Notes under the pieces: model-generated
The model's database searches: none
What the model saw: only the letters and a program-made list of their open reading frames with translations
What the model was told of the DNA's origin: nothing
Shown: positions 26,146 to 33,943 of the stretch, one piece after another
How the letters are laid out: the number at the start of each line of letters is the position of its first letter
Position numbering within the stretch: the stretch's first letter is position 1
Source: Actinophytocola sp035995025
GTDB taxonomy: Bacteria; Actinomycetota; Actinomycetes; Mycobacteriales; Pseudonocardiaceae
NCBI GenBank assembly: GCA_035995025.1
Contig: DASYKY010000080.1
Coordinates: 124,001 to 188,000, forward strand
Direction of reading: 5' to 3'
Length of the DNA stretch: 64,000 bases
Made by a program: the position numbers and the translations under genes

Positions 26146-26261
26146 TGGTTGTCCACAACCACAACGGTTGTCCACAAGTCGATCTTCGCCACCCAATTCG
26201 CCGGCGACCACCGGTAGACTGGCGTTGAGGGGTGCCCCCGGAGAGGGTGGGGGCCGCGGAT
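26146..26261 (+). repeat. Dispersed element with two DnaA-box-like sites and a hairpin, copy 1
   Basis: Contains TTGTCCACA at 26150-26158 inside an 8-2-8 palindrome (26146-26163) and again at 26169-26177. It then has CCGGTAGACTGGC (26211-26223), a -10-like TAGACT, and the block GAGGGGTGCCCCCGGAGAGG followed by GTGGGGGCCGCGGAT to 26261, which folds as GCCCCC...GGGGGC. A second copy lies at 61143-61258 in the opposite orientation with almost the same spacing. No coding function is visible. Confidence 0.75.
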
Positions 26262-26304
26262 AACTTGGCTGCGCCGCTTCAAGCCGCAGCCGTTGCCGTT
26301 CGGC

Positions 26305-27432
26305 CTAGTTCGTCGGGTCCGGTGGTGGTTCGGGCCTGTCGAGGAGGACCGTGACCAGGCGGGCGCGCAGGTCTGGCATCTCGTCGGCCAGCAAGGTGTC
26401 GCGCAGCGCGGTTAGCTGACGTTCCTGGACGTCCGCTCGGCGCAGTGCCGCGGTCAGGTCGGCGGCGGTCGTGGTCAGGTGGTCGGTGGTGCGCGCCTGG
26501 GCGGCGCGTAGCTCCTCGCGGAGATGGACCTCCGACGCCCGGGCCGCGTCGCGTTCGGCGGTCGTGTTGGCCAGGGACTGGGTCGCCGACTCCGCCTGGC
26601 GCACGGCGGCCTCGGCGCGGTCGTGCTCCGTGGCCGCGGTGCCCTCCGCGCGTGCCTTCGCCAGGTCGGAGCGGGTGGCCGCCTCCCTCGCGGCCCGGGC
26701 CTCCGCGCGCGCCTTGTCCCGGTCGAGCCGGTGGCGTTCGGCCTCGGTGGTGGCGGCCTCGGCGGCGTCTCGGGCCTCGAGGACCCGCAGGTCGGCGGCG
26801 TCCCTGATGCGTTCGGCCGCCGCGGCGGCCGCCTCGCGTGCCTCCTGGACCTCGGCCTCGGCGGACTCTCGTACCTGCTCGATCCCGGCCTGCGCCTCCG
26901 TCCTGGCGAGCTGGACGTCGGCCTCCGCGGCGGCCTTGGCCAGGTGGATCTCGCCGGCCGCGGTCGACTGCGCCTCCCGGATCGCGGTGTCCGCGGCCGA
27001 CCGCGCCGCCCCGGCCGCCTCCTGTGCCTCGCGGACCTGCGACTCGGCGGCCTCGCGGAGCCCGCGCTCGGTCGCGGCCGCGGACTCTGCCCGCTCAGCA
27101 CGCGCCGCCGCGGCCGTGACCTCCGCGGCGAGCGCCGCTCGCAACGTCTCCGCCGCGGCGAGCGTCTCGCCGAGCGGGCCGGCCAGCCGCTCCGCGACCG
27201 ACGTGAACGCCTCGGTGGCGCCGGTCAGCGCGGCACCACCCGCCTCGCCCAGCGCCTCGGCGAGTGCCTCCTCGGCGGCGGCGAGCTGCTTGCACGTCTT
27301 GCCGCCCGGCCAGGAGCGGTCCGGGCAGTAGGCGAACGGCCGCCCACCCCTCGGCCCGGGCGCGGGCAACGGCGCCCGGCATTTACTGAACCCACAGAGG
27401 CCCGATATGTCCACTTCGGCCGCTTCGCTCAT
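26305..27432 (-). CDS. KfrA-like coiled-coil protein with N-terminal cysteine cluster
   Basis: A 375-residue protein. The first 50 residues have four or five cysteines (CGFSKCRAPL...CPDRSWPGGKTC) that could bind zinc. The remainder, to about residue 340, is an uninterrupted alanine- and glutamate-rich coiled coil (AEAATTEAERHRLDRDKARA and similar). This layout resembles KfrA-type DNA-binding coiled-coil proteins of plasmids, although the N-terminal domain is not clearly KfrA_N. It is transcribed away from a tyrosine recombinase gene across a 108-base AT-rich gap, suggesting a shared module. Function inferred, not shown. Confidence 0.65.
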   Translation of the reverse strand: MSEAAEVDISGLCGFSKCRAPLPAPGPRGGRPFAYCPDRSWPGGKTCKQLAAAEEALAEALGEAGGAALTGATEAFTSVAERLAGPLGETLAAAETLRAALAAEVTAAAARAERAESAAATERGLREAAESQVREAQEAAGAARSAADTAIREAQSTAAGEIHLAKAAAEADVQLARTEAQAGIEQVRESAEAEVQEAREAAAAAAERIRDAADLRVLEARDAAEAATTEAERHRLDRDKARAEARAAREAATRSDLAKARAEGTAATEHDRAEAAVRQAESATQSLANTTAERDAARASEVHLREELRAAQARTTDHLTTTAADLTAALRRADVQERQLTALRDTLLADEMPDLRARLVTVLLDRPEPPPDPTN

Positions 27433-27540
27433 GATTCACATCGTAGTAGATGGTTACATAACTCGTAACTTGCATTAGGGTTTTGATATCTATAACAGAG
27501 GTCAGCTACAGAAGTGAGCTTTTGTAGCTAAGCTGATCCG
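27433..27540. promoter_or_regulatory. AT-rich divergent promoter region with palindromes
   Basis: This gap is clearly richer in A+T than its surroundings. It holds GTTAC-ATAACTC-GTAAC and AGCTACA-11-TGTAGCT, both of which could be operators or recombination-related sites. It separates the coiled-coil gene (minus strand) from the recombinase gene (plus strand). Confidence 0.5.
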
Positions 27541-28749
27541 GTGACCGAGATCGCGACACGGACCCCCGACAGCGCCCCCTGGCCGGCCGTCACGAACCCG
27601 GCGGAGCTGCTGGCGGCGATCGCGGACTGGCTGGGCGGCTACGGCAACCCGGCAACCCGGCACACTTACGCGGAAGGGCTCGGCCTGCCCACGAGCCCAG
27701 CCGACCTCCACGAGTGGCTGAGCGCCCCCGAGCAGAACTGGCGAACGGCGGTCACCCGCTACGCCGCCGCCCTCGGCACGGCCGGACGAGCGGCGAGCGC
27801 AGCGACCGCCGGCAACGGGCCGCCCCCAGCCGCGCGAGGACGGTTCCGGCACCTGCACTGGTTCCGCTGGTGCGCGTCCCGCGGCGCCGACCCCCGCGCC
27901 GCCACCTCGCAACACGTCAAGGCCTGGCTGCGCGCGCTCGACGAGGCGGGCGCCGCTGTCGCCACCCGCGACCGCATGCTCGCCACCGTGAAGGCGCTCT
28001 ACACGCACCTCGCCGACGTCGGGATCGCCGCCGGCAACCCCGCCGCGCTCGACCGGCGGCGGCTCGGGCTCGTGAAGCCCGCCGGCAGCACCAGCACGAC
28101 CATCGTCCTCACCACCGCCCAGGTTCGGGCCCTCTACGACGCCGCCGCGCGACCGCGGCAGGGCGCCGGCCCGCGGGACACCGCCCGCGCGACGGCCGTC
28201 GTCGCGCTGTTCACGCTCGGGCTGCGGGTCAGCGAGCTGTGCGACCTCGACCGCGCAGACCTGCACGTCACCCGGGGGCGGCGGGCCCTGCGCGTGCACG
28301 GCAAGGGCGGCAAGACCCGCATCGTCTACCTGCACGCCGCCGCCGAGCGGGCGCTCGCCGCGTTCCTCACCGACACCACGACCCTGCCCGCGCGCCGCGA
28401 CGGCACGGGTGCGAGCACGCCGCTGCTCGTCACCCGGACCGGCGGGCGGTTCACCCGGCAGGCCGTGTGGCAGCTCCTCCGCCGCCTCGCCGCGGCCACC
28501 GGCGACCCCGGCATCGCGGGCGTGCTGCACCCGCACGCCCTTCGCCACTTCTACGTCACCACCGCCGTCGAGGCCGGCGCGCAGCTCGTGCACGTCCAGG
28601 CCGACGTCGGGCACACCAGCGCCGACACCACCGAGCAGGTCTACAACAGCGCGGCCCGCGACCCCGCGCGCAGCGCCGTCGACCTCGTGGCCGGCGCGCT
28701 GGAGCTCGACGAGCGCTCCGACCGTATCGCGCCGCCCGTCGTTACCTGA
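27541..28749 (+). CDS. Tyrosine site-specific recombinase
   Basis: A XerC/D-like integrase of 402 residues. An N-terminal SAM-like core-binding domain (about 95-175) precedes the catalytic domain. Catalytic residues are visible in order: Arg229 (LGLRVSEL), Lys258 (GKGGKTR), His332/Arg335 (HPHALRHF), His358 (VGHTS) and nucleophile Tyr368 (EQVYNSA). The N-terminal 90 residues are an extension not usual for XerC. GTG start at 27541. No tRNA or obvious att repeat is seen near it, so it is not clearly part of an integrated element. It may work with the divergent coiled-coil protein. Confidence 0.88.
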   Translation: MTEIATRTPDSAPWPAVTNPAELLAAIADWLGGYGNPATRHTYAEGLGLPTSPADLHEWLSAPEQNWRTAVTRYAAALGTAGRAASAATAGNGPPPAARGRFRHLHWFRWCASRGADPRAATSQHVKAWLRALDEAGAAVATRDRMLATVKALYTHLADVGIAAGNPAALDRRRLGLVKPAGSTSTTIVLTTAQVRALYDAAARPRQGAGPRDTARATAVVALFTLGLRVSELCDLDRADLHVTRGRRALRVHGKGGKTRIVYLHAAAERALAAFLTDTTTLPARRDGTGASTPLLVTRTGGRFTRQAVWQLLRRLAAATGDPGIAGVLHPHALRHFYVTTAVEAGAQLVHVQADVGHTSADTTEQVYNSAARDPARSAVDLVAGALELDERSDRIAPPVVT

Positions 28750-28766
28750 TCAACCGTGATCATGGT

Positions 28767-28772
28767 TAGGCT
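28767..28772 (+). promoter_or_regulatory. Probable -10 box for leaderless sigma gene
   Basis: TAGGCT lies six bases before the GTG start at 28779, the spacing expected if transcription begins at the start codon. No good -35 hexamer is seen. Confidence 0.4.
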
Positions 28773-28778
28773 GAGGAC

Positions 28779-29354
28779 GTGGTGACGCGCGACAACGAGC
28801 TCGCGCGGCGCGCCAAGCGGGGGGACCCCGAGGCGGCCGCCGAGCTGCTGGGGACAATCCGGCCCGGCGTCCTGCGCTACTGCTGGGCGCATCTCGGCTC
28901 GCTGGGTCGTGGCGACCAGACGCCCGACGACGTCGCGCAGGACATCTGCCTCGCCGTGTTCGAGGCGCTCCCCCGCTACGAGGAGCGCGGGCTGCCGTTC
29001 ACCGCTTTCGTCTACCGCATCGCCGCGTTCAAGGTCGCCGACGCGCACCGTGCGGCGGCCGCGTCCTCGACGCGGCCCATCGAGACCGTGCCGGAACCGG
29101 CCGACGACCGCTGGGACCCCGAGGACCGCGCGGTCACCGCCGACCTGTCCCGCCGGCTCCTGCCGCTGCTCAACGACCTCACCGACGCGCAGCGCGAGAT
29201 CATCGTGCTGCGCGTGGCCGCGGGGCTGTCAGCCGAGGAGGTCGGCGCCGTGCTCGGCAAGAGCGCCGCGGCGGTCCGGATGGCGCAGTCGCGGGCGATG
29301 GCCCGGCTGCGCAGCTGGGCCCGCGAGCACGCGCCGGGCGAGGTGGTCGCATGA
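28779..29354 (+). CDS. shbA: ShbA/SigD-like RNA polymerase sigma factor
   Basis: A sigma-70 family protein of 191 residues. Region 2 (LRYCWAHLGSLGRGDQTPDDVAQDICLAVFEALPRYEE) and the FVYRIAAFKVADAHR segment match ShbA of streptomycetes and SigD of mycobacteria. Region 4 is LTDAQREIIVLRVAAGLSAEEVGAVLGKSAAAVRMAQSRAMARLR. In Streptomyces, ShbA drives the principal sigma gene hrdB; SigD acts in the stringent response. The following gene overlaps by ATGA and encodes an RsdA-like anti-sigma, which supports the assignment. Confidence 0.85.
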   Translation: MVTRDNELARRAKRGDPEAAAELLGTIRPGVLRYCWAHLGSLGRGDQTPDDVAQDICLAVFEALPRYEERGLPFTAFVYRIAAFKVADAHRAAAASSTRPIETVPEPADDRWDPEDRAVTADLSRRLLPLLNDLTDAQREIIVLRVAAGLSAEEVGAVLGKSAAAVRMAQSRAMARLRSWAREHAPGEVVA

Positions 29355-30127
29355 CCGACCCGGACCTGCGCACGCTGCGCCGCGACGACCGCCTGCTCGA
29401 CCGGATCGGCCGGGGCGAGCAGGTGGACGACGGCGACGTGGAGGCCATGCTGAGCACGTGGCGGCGCACGCTCCCGGTCGCCGGCCCGCCCGACCCGCGG
29501 CTGGTGGCCGCCGTGACCGCACCGCGCGTCCGGCCCAAGCTCCGGGTCGCACGCACGTCGCTCGGCGTCGCCGTGTCGGTCGCGCTGCTCGCCGGCGGGT
29601 TGATGGTCGGCGCCGCGTACGTGAACCCGGACAGTCCACTGTGGCCGGTCACCGGGTTCGTGTACGGCGACGTCACGAACTCGCGCACGGCCCTGGATGA
29701 CGCCAAAGCCGCCGTGGCCGACGCCAGGACCGCCATCGGGCGCGGCCGCTACGCCGACGCTGGGCGCCTGCTCGCCACCGCCGACGAGCTGGCCGCCAAG
29801 GTCGACGACCGCGGCGCGGCGAAGCGGCTGCGTGACGACATCGCGGCCGTCCGCGCGCAGCTGCCGCCCGGCCCGCCCACCACCTCCGGCTCGACCACCG
29901 TCCGGCCCACCCACGTCGAAGCCCCGCCGGGCGACGCGGCGCCCCGCGACACGCCGCCCGGCCAACCGTCGCCGGACGGGCACGGCGGTGGCCACGAGCG
30001 GGACGGCGGCCACGAGGAGCACGGCCCGGGTGCCTGGCACGGCGGCCACGACGAGGAGGGCGGCCACGAGCGGCCGCACATCAAGGGCAAGGCGAACAAG
30101 CCCCGCCCGCACAACCTCGCCGGGTAG
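29351..30127 (+). CDS. RsdA-like anti-sigma-D factor with histidine-rich tail
   Basis: A 258-residue single-pass membrane protein. The N-terminal sigma-binding motif DDRLLDRIGRGE is followed by VDDGDVEAMLSTWRR. A TM helix is at about 75-97 (TSLGVAVSVALLAGGLMVGA). Then comes the family signature NPDSPLWPVTGFVYG and a helical extracellular region. The last 50 residues are unusual: nine histidines spaced by Gly, Asp and Glu (HGGGHERDGGHEEHG, WHGGHDEEGGHERPH). This could bind divalent metal outside the membrane. Translational coupling with the upstream sigma gene is clear (ATGA). Confidence 0.85.
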   Translation: MTDPDLRTLRRDDRLLDRIGRGEQVDDGDVEAMLSTWRRTLPVAGPPDPRLVAAVTAPRVRPKLRVARTSLGVAVSVALLAGGLMVGAAYVNPDSPLWPVTGFVYGDVTNSRTALDDAKAAVADARTAIGRGRYADAGRLLATADELAAKVDDRGAAKRLRDDIAAVRAQLPPGPPTTSGSTTVRPTHVEAPPGDAAPRDTPPGQPSPDGHGGGHERDGGHEEHGPGAWHGGHDEEGGHERPHIKGKANKPRPHNLAG

Positions 30128-30451
30128 GCCGAACGGACCATCGCCGTTGGACCGGTCGTCGGCATTCGCGGCGAGTTGCGATCGACCCCGTTGCGCCGCG
30201 CCGCCCGGCCCGATTCACGATCGCGATTCCCCGAGACCGATGCCGGCGACGTCCCCCGCCCCGGCATCGCTCGTCGAGCCCGTCGACGCCCCCCAGCCCC
30301 GGGATGGCCAGGGCTCGAGGAGAACGTGGTGTCCTTCCCGGTCCGCTCCCGGGAAGGGCACCACGACAATTCCTTCCTCCCGCGATGTCGATCCGCGTGC
30401 GGCCCGTTCGTGTAGGGGGCGAGACAACCCCCGCACGGAAGGAATGCGCAC
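30128..30451. other. Intergenic region before the RibD/YCII/ECF42 operon
   Basis: About 320 bases with no convincing gene. It contains one strong hairpin (listed separately) and presumably the promoter of the following operon. No RNA gene is recognised. Confidence 0.5.
30325..30365 (+). terminator. 17-base hairpin, likely terminator
   Basis: Arms 30325-30341 and 30349-30365 pair with one G-U position and the loop TCCGCTC. It lies 197 bases after the anti-sigma stop and 86 bases before the RibD-fold gene. It could end the sigma operon or act in the leader of the next. Confidence 0.65.
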
Positions 30452-31039
30452 ATGCCCAGGATCGTGGTCGTCAGCAGCCTGACGCTCGACGGCGTCATGC
30501 AGGCCCCCGGCCGGCCCGACGAGGACACCCGGGACGGCTTCACCCACGGCGGCTGGGCCGGGAAGTACCCCGACGAGGTCATGGCGAAGGCCATGGGCGA
30601 GCGGATGTCCCGCGCCGGCGTGCTGCTGTTCGGCAGGCGCACCTACGAGGACCTGTACTCGTACTGGCCGAACCAGCCCGCGAACCCGTACACCGACAGG
30701 CTGAACAAGGCCGAGAAGTACGTCGTGTCCCGCACGCTCACCGAGCCACTCCCGTGGCAGAACTCCACGCTCGTCACCGGCGACGTGCCCGGGGCGGTCG
30801 CCGAGCTCACAGCGGGAACCGACGTCTGCGTGCTCGGCAGCGGCGAGCTGTGCCGCACGCTGATGGCCCACGACCTGGTCGACGAGTACCTGCTGCTCAT
30901 CCATCCGCTGGTGCTCGGCACGGGCAGGCGGCTGTTCCCCGACGGTGCTCCGGTGGCGGATCTCGAACTCGCCGATAGCGTGACCACCACGACCGGCGTG
31001 GTGATCGCCCACTACCGGGTGCAGGGAGGGGCACGATGA
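30452..31039 (+). CDS. Dihydrofolate reductase-like (RibD C-terminal domain) protein
   Basis: A 195-residue protein of the DHFR/RibD-C fold. Features are the N-terminal VVSSLTLDGVMQAPGRPDED, LLFGRRTYEDLYSYWP, KYVVSRTLTEPLPWQNSTLV, and VLGSGELCRTLMAHDLVDEYLLLIHPLVLG. The fold binds NADPH, but substrates of these stand-alone members are mostly unknown. ATG with a GGAAGGAA ribosome site. It overlaps the next gene (YCII) by four bases and heads a three-gene operon with an ECF42 sigma factor. Confidence 0.88.
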   Translation: MPRIVVVSSLTLDGVMQAPGRPDEDTRDGFTHGGWAGKYPDEVMAKAMGERMSRAGVLLFGRRTYEDLYSYWPNQPANPYTDRLNKAEKYVVSRTLTEPLPWQNSTLVTGDVPGAVAELTAGTDVCVLGSGELCRTLMAHDLVDEYLLLIHPLVLGTGRRLFPDGAPVADLELADSVTTTTGVVIAHYRVQGGAR

Positions 31040-31389
31040 AGCAGTACCTGCTCAGCATCTATCAGCCCGCCGGCGACCCGCCGCCGCCCGAGGTCCTCGA
31101 CCCGATCATGCGCAACGTCGCGGCGCTCAACGAGGAGATGCAGGCCGCGGGCGTGTGGGTGTTCAGCGGCCCGCTGCACCCGCCGAGCACCGCGACCGTG
31201 CTGCAGGCCAAGAGCGATGACGTGCTCGTCACCGACGGCCCGTTCGTGGAGGGCAAGGAACACCTCGGCGGCTTCAACGTGATCAAGACAGCCGACCTCG
31301 ACGAGGCGCTGCACTGGGGGCGCAAGCTCGCAAAGGTCCTGGCGCCGCTGTGGATCGAGGTGCGCCCGTTGACCGGCGAGGTCGACTGA
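31036..31389 (+). CDS. YCII-family (DGPF) protein
   Basis: A 117-residue protein with a ferredoxin-like YCII fold. It carries the signature VTDGPFVEGKEHLGGFNVI, which gives the DGPF name to proteins encoded beside ECF42 sigma factors. Catalytic function is not established for this group. Start ATGA overlaps the stop of the preceding gene, and its own stop abuts the GTG of the sigma factor gene without a gap, so the three are clearly co-translated. Confidence 0.9.
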   Translation: MKQYLLSIYQPAGDPPPPEVLDPIMRNVAALNEEMQAAGVWVFSGPLHPPSTATVLQAKSDDVLVTDGPFVEGKEHLGGFNVIKTADLDEALHWGRKLAKVLAPLWIEVRPLTGEVD

Positions 31390-32616
31390 GTGCCTGACGT
31401 CCCCGAGGTCGACGTCGCGCGCGTGTTCCGCGAGGAGCACGGCCGCGCGGTCGCGAGCCTGGTCCGCTTCTTCGGCGACATCGACGTCGCGGAGGAGGCG
31501 GTCCAGGACGCGTTCGCCGCGGCGGTCCAGCGCTGGCCCGAGACCGGGCTGCCGCCGAGCCCCGCCGGCTGGATCATCACGACCGCGCGGCGGCGGGCCA
31601 TCGACCGGATCCGCCGCGAGTCGTCCCGCGCGGACAAGCACGCCCAGGCCGCGTTGCTGGGCACGGCGGACGAACAGGCGGCCGAGCCGGAGGAGGGCGC
31701 CGTGCACGACGACCGGCTGCGCCTGATCTTCACCTGCTGCCACCCGGCGCTCGGCGCCGCCGCGCAGGTGGCACTGACCCTGCGGCTGCTGGGCGGGCTC
31801 ACCACCGCGGAGATCGCCCGCGCGTTCCTCGTCCCCGAGCCGACGATGGCGCAGCGGATCGTCCGCGCGAAGGGCAAGATCCGCGACGCGCGCATCCCCT
31901 ACCGGGTGCCGTACGAGGCGGACCTGCCGGAGCGGGTGCGCGCGGTGCTCGCGGTCGTGTACCTGATCTTCAACGAGGGCTACACGGCCAGCTCCGGCAG
32001 CGAGCTGGTCCGCGACGACCTGAGCCGGGAGGCCGTGCGGCTGGGCCGGCTGCTCGCCGAGCTGATGCCCGACGAGCCCGAGGTGATCGGCCTGCTCGCG
32101 CTGATGCTGCTCACCGAGTCCCGCCGCCCGGCCCGCGTCGGCCCCGGCGGCGACCTCGTGCGACTCGCCGACCAGGACCGCGCGCGCTGGGACCGGGCGC
32201 TGATCGCCGAGGGCCAGGCGCTGGTGCGCGCGTGCCTGCGGCGCGGCCGGCCCGGGCCGTACCAGATCCAGGCCGCGATCAACGCCGTACACAGCGACGC
32301 GCCCCGCGCGGCGGACACGGACTGGGGACAGATCGTCGCGCTGTACGACCAGCTCCTCGTGTGCGCGCCGAGCCCGGTGGTGGCGCTGCACCGGGCGGTC
32401 GCGGTGGCCGAGGTGGCCGGTCCGGCGGCCGGGCTGGCCCTGGTCGACGAGCTGCCGCTCGACGCCTACCACCTGTTCCACGCCGTGCGGGCCGACCTGC
32501 TGGCCCGGCTCGGCAGGCCCGGCGAGGCCGCCGACGCCTACACGGCGGCCATCGACCGCACCGGGAACGAGGCGGAGCAGGCGTTCCTACACCGTGCCCG
32601 GGCCGCGCTCCAGTAG
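31390..32616 (+). CDS. ECF42-type RNA polymerase sigma factor
   Basis: A 408-residue sigma factor. Region 2 (VARVFREEHGRAVASLVRFFGDIDVAEEAVQDAF) and region 4 (LTLRLLGGLTTAEIARAFLVPEPTMAQRIVRAKGKIR) are followed by a long C-terminal extension with TPR-like helices (about 190-408; VYLIFNEGYTASSG, PGPYQIQAAINAVH). This architecture defines ECF42. These have no anti-sigma; the extension itself is needed for activity. Neighbouring DGPF genes are the usual targets, consistent with the operon here. Its 3' end overlaps the opposite-strand hisS by 30 bases. Confidence 0.92.
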   Translation: MPDVPEVDVARVFREEHGRAVASLVRFFGDIDVAEEAVQDAFAAAVQRWPETGLPPSPAGWIITTARRRAIDRIRRESSRADKHAQAALLGTADEQAAEPEEGAVHDDRLRLIFTCCHPALGAAAQVALTLRLLGGLTTAEIARAFLVPEPTMAQRIVRAKGKIRDARIPYRVPYEADLPERVRAVLAVVYLIFNEGYTASSGSELVRDDLSREAVRLGRLLAELMPDEPEVIGLLALMLLTESRRPARVGPGGDLVRLADQDRARWDRALIAEGQALVRACLRRGRPGPYQIQAAINAVHSDAPRAADTDWGQIVALYDQLLVCAPSPVVALHRAVAVAEVAGPAAGLALVDELPLDAYHLFHAVRADLLARLGRPGEAADAYTAAIDRTGNEAEQAFLHRARAALQ

Positions 32617-33894
32617 GTCGCGCACCCGCGCTGGCACGTCCGCCGGCGTGAGCTGGTGCTGGTCGCCGGTGCGCAGGTCGCGGACGGTCACCGTGCCGGC
32701 CGCCCAGTCGTTGCCGCCGACGATCACGACCACCCGGGCACCCGACTTGTCCGCGCGCTGGATCTCCTTGCCCAGCTTGCGGACGTCGAGCGGGGTGGAC
32801 GTGCGGACCCCCGCGCCGCGCAGACCCTTCGCGACCGAGCGGGCCGCGTCGGCGAGCTCGGCGTCGGTGGCGATCACCGCCACGTCGATCTCGTTGCGCG
32901 GCTCGGGCAGCAGGCCGTGCGTGCCGAGGAAGTCGAACAGCGTCACGTCGCCCATGCCGAACCCGAGGCCCGGGATGCGCTGCGCGGAGTACAGCCCGAC
33001 CAGGTTGTCGTAGCGGCCGCCGCCGAACAGCGAGCGCCGGTTGTCCGGGTGGGTGTCGAAGACCTCGAACACGGTCGACGTGTAGTAGTCGAAGCCGCGC
33101 ACGATCAGCGGGTCGAACCGCACGAGGTCGCCGGCAGCGGTGTCCAGGACCGCGACGAGCTTGGACCGCTCCTTGACCTCCGCGGGCAGCTCGTCGAGGA
33201 CCGCGCGGCCGCCGGTGAGCACCTCGCCGAGCCGCTCGAACTGCTTGTCGGACAGCCCGATCGCGGCGGCGTCGGCCGCGAGCTTGTCGGCCGGGTACTT
33301 CTCCCACCGGTCGGCCAGGCCGGCCACGTCGCGCACCGCCTCCGGGGCGACGCCGACGATGCCCATGAGCATCGCGTCGAGCAGCACGCGGTCGTTGACC
33401 CGTAGCACCCACATGTCGGGCGTCGCGCCGATCGCGGCCATCAGGTCGTGGATGAGCTCGAAGAACTCGATCTCGCAGGCCGCGCTGTCGGAGCCGAACA
33501 CGTCGACGTTGATCTGCCAGTGCTCGCGGACCCGGCCCCGCTGCGGCCGCTCGTAGCGGTGGCAGTTCGGGTGGCTGTACCAGCGAACGGGAAACTGCAG
33601 CTTGCCGGCGTTGCCGGCGATCATGCGCGCGACCGACGGCGTCATCTCCGGGCGCAGCGCCAGTCGCCGCTCGCCGCGGTCGGTGAGCGTGTACAGCTGC
33701 TGCTCGACGATCTCGCGCGACGACTTGGCCTCGTAGATCTCGACCGGCTCGAGGATCGGGCCGTCGTAGCGCTGGTAGCCGTACCGCTCGATCACGTCGT
33801 AGAGATGCTGGAAGACCTGCATGCGGACGGACATCTCGGCCGGCAGGAAGTCGCGCGTGCCCCGGTAGGGGGCGGTCGGCAAGAACTGGGACAC
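32587..33894 (-). CDS. hisS: Histidyl-tRNA synthetase, unusual type
   Basis: A class II aminoacyl-tRNA synthetase charging tRNA-His, 435 residues. Motif 1 region: YRGTRDFLPAEM. Motif 2: LALRPEMTPSVARM and RYERPQRGRVREHWQINVDV. His-A motif: IVRGFDYYTSTVFEV. Motif 3: LFGGGRYDNLV and GLGFGMGD. The C-terminal anticodon-binding domain is present (DVAVIATDAELADAARSVAK). REHWQINVDVFG differs from the usual bacterial RYRQFHQ(I/A)..E.FG, so this may be a second, divergent HisRS. The GTG at 33894 is the likely start, though its ribosome site is weak. The other hisS, if any, is outside the window. Confidence 0.9.
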   Translation of the reverse strand: MSQFLPTAPYRGTRDFLPAEMSVRMQVFQHLYDVIERYGYQRYDGPILEPVEIYEAKSSREIVEQQLYTLTDRGERRLALRPEMTPSVARMIAGNAGKLQFPVRWYSHPNCHRYERPQRGRVREHWQINVDVFGSDSAACEIEFFELIHDLMAAIGATPDMWVLRVNDRVLLDAMLMGIVGVAPEAVRDVAGLADRWEKYPADKLAADAAAIGLSDKQFERLGEVLTGGRAVLDELPAEVKERSKLVAVLDTAAGDLVRFDPLIVRGFDYYTSTVFEVFDTHPDNRRSLFGGGRYDNLVGLYSAQRIPGLGFGMGDVTLFDFLGTHGLLPEPRNEIDVAVIATDAELADAARSVAKGLRGAGVRTSTPLDVRKLGKEIQRADKSGARVVVIVGGNDWAAGTVTVRDLRTGDQHQLTPADVPARVRDLLERGPGTV

Positions 33895-33943
33895 GAAGTC
33901 CAGCCTATCGAGGCCCCTCGGCCCGACCGGGCACCACCTGCGG

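Noticed and set aside
26146..26177. Possible replication origin because of the two TTGTCCACA boxes
   Set aside because: Only two boxes, no dnaA/dnaN/gyrB nearby, no AT-rich unwinding region; the same pair recurs at 61225-61257.
27433..27540. CRISPR or att array in the AT-rich gap
   Set aside because: No repeated unit of suitable length; only two unrelated palindromes.
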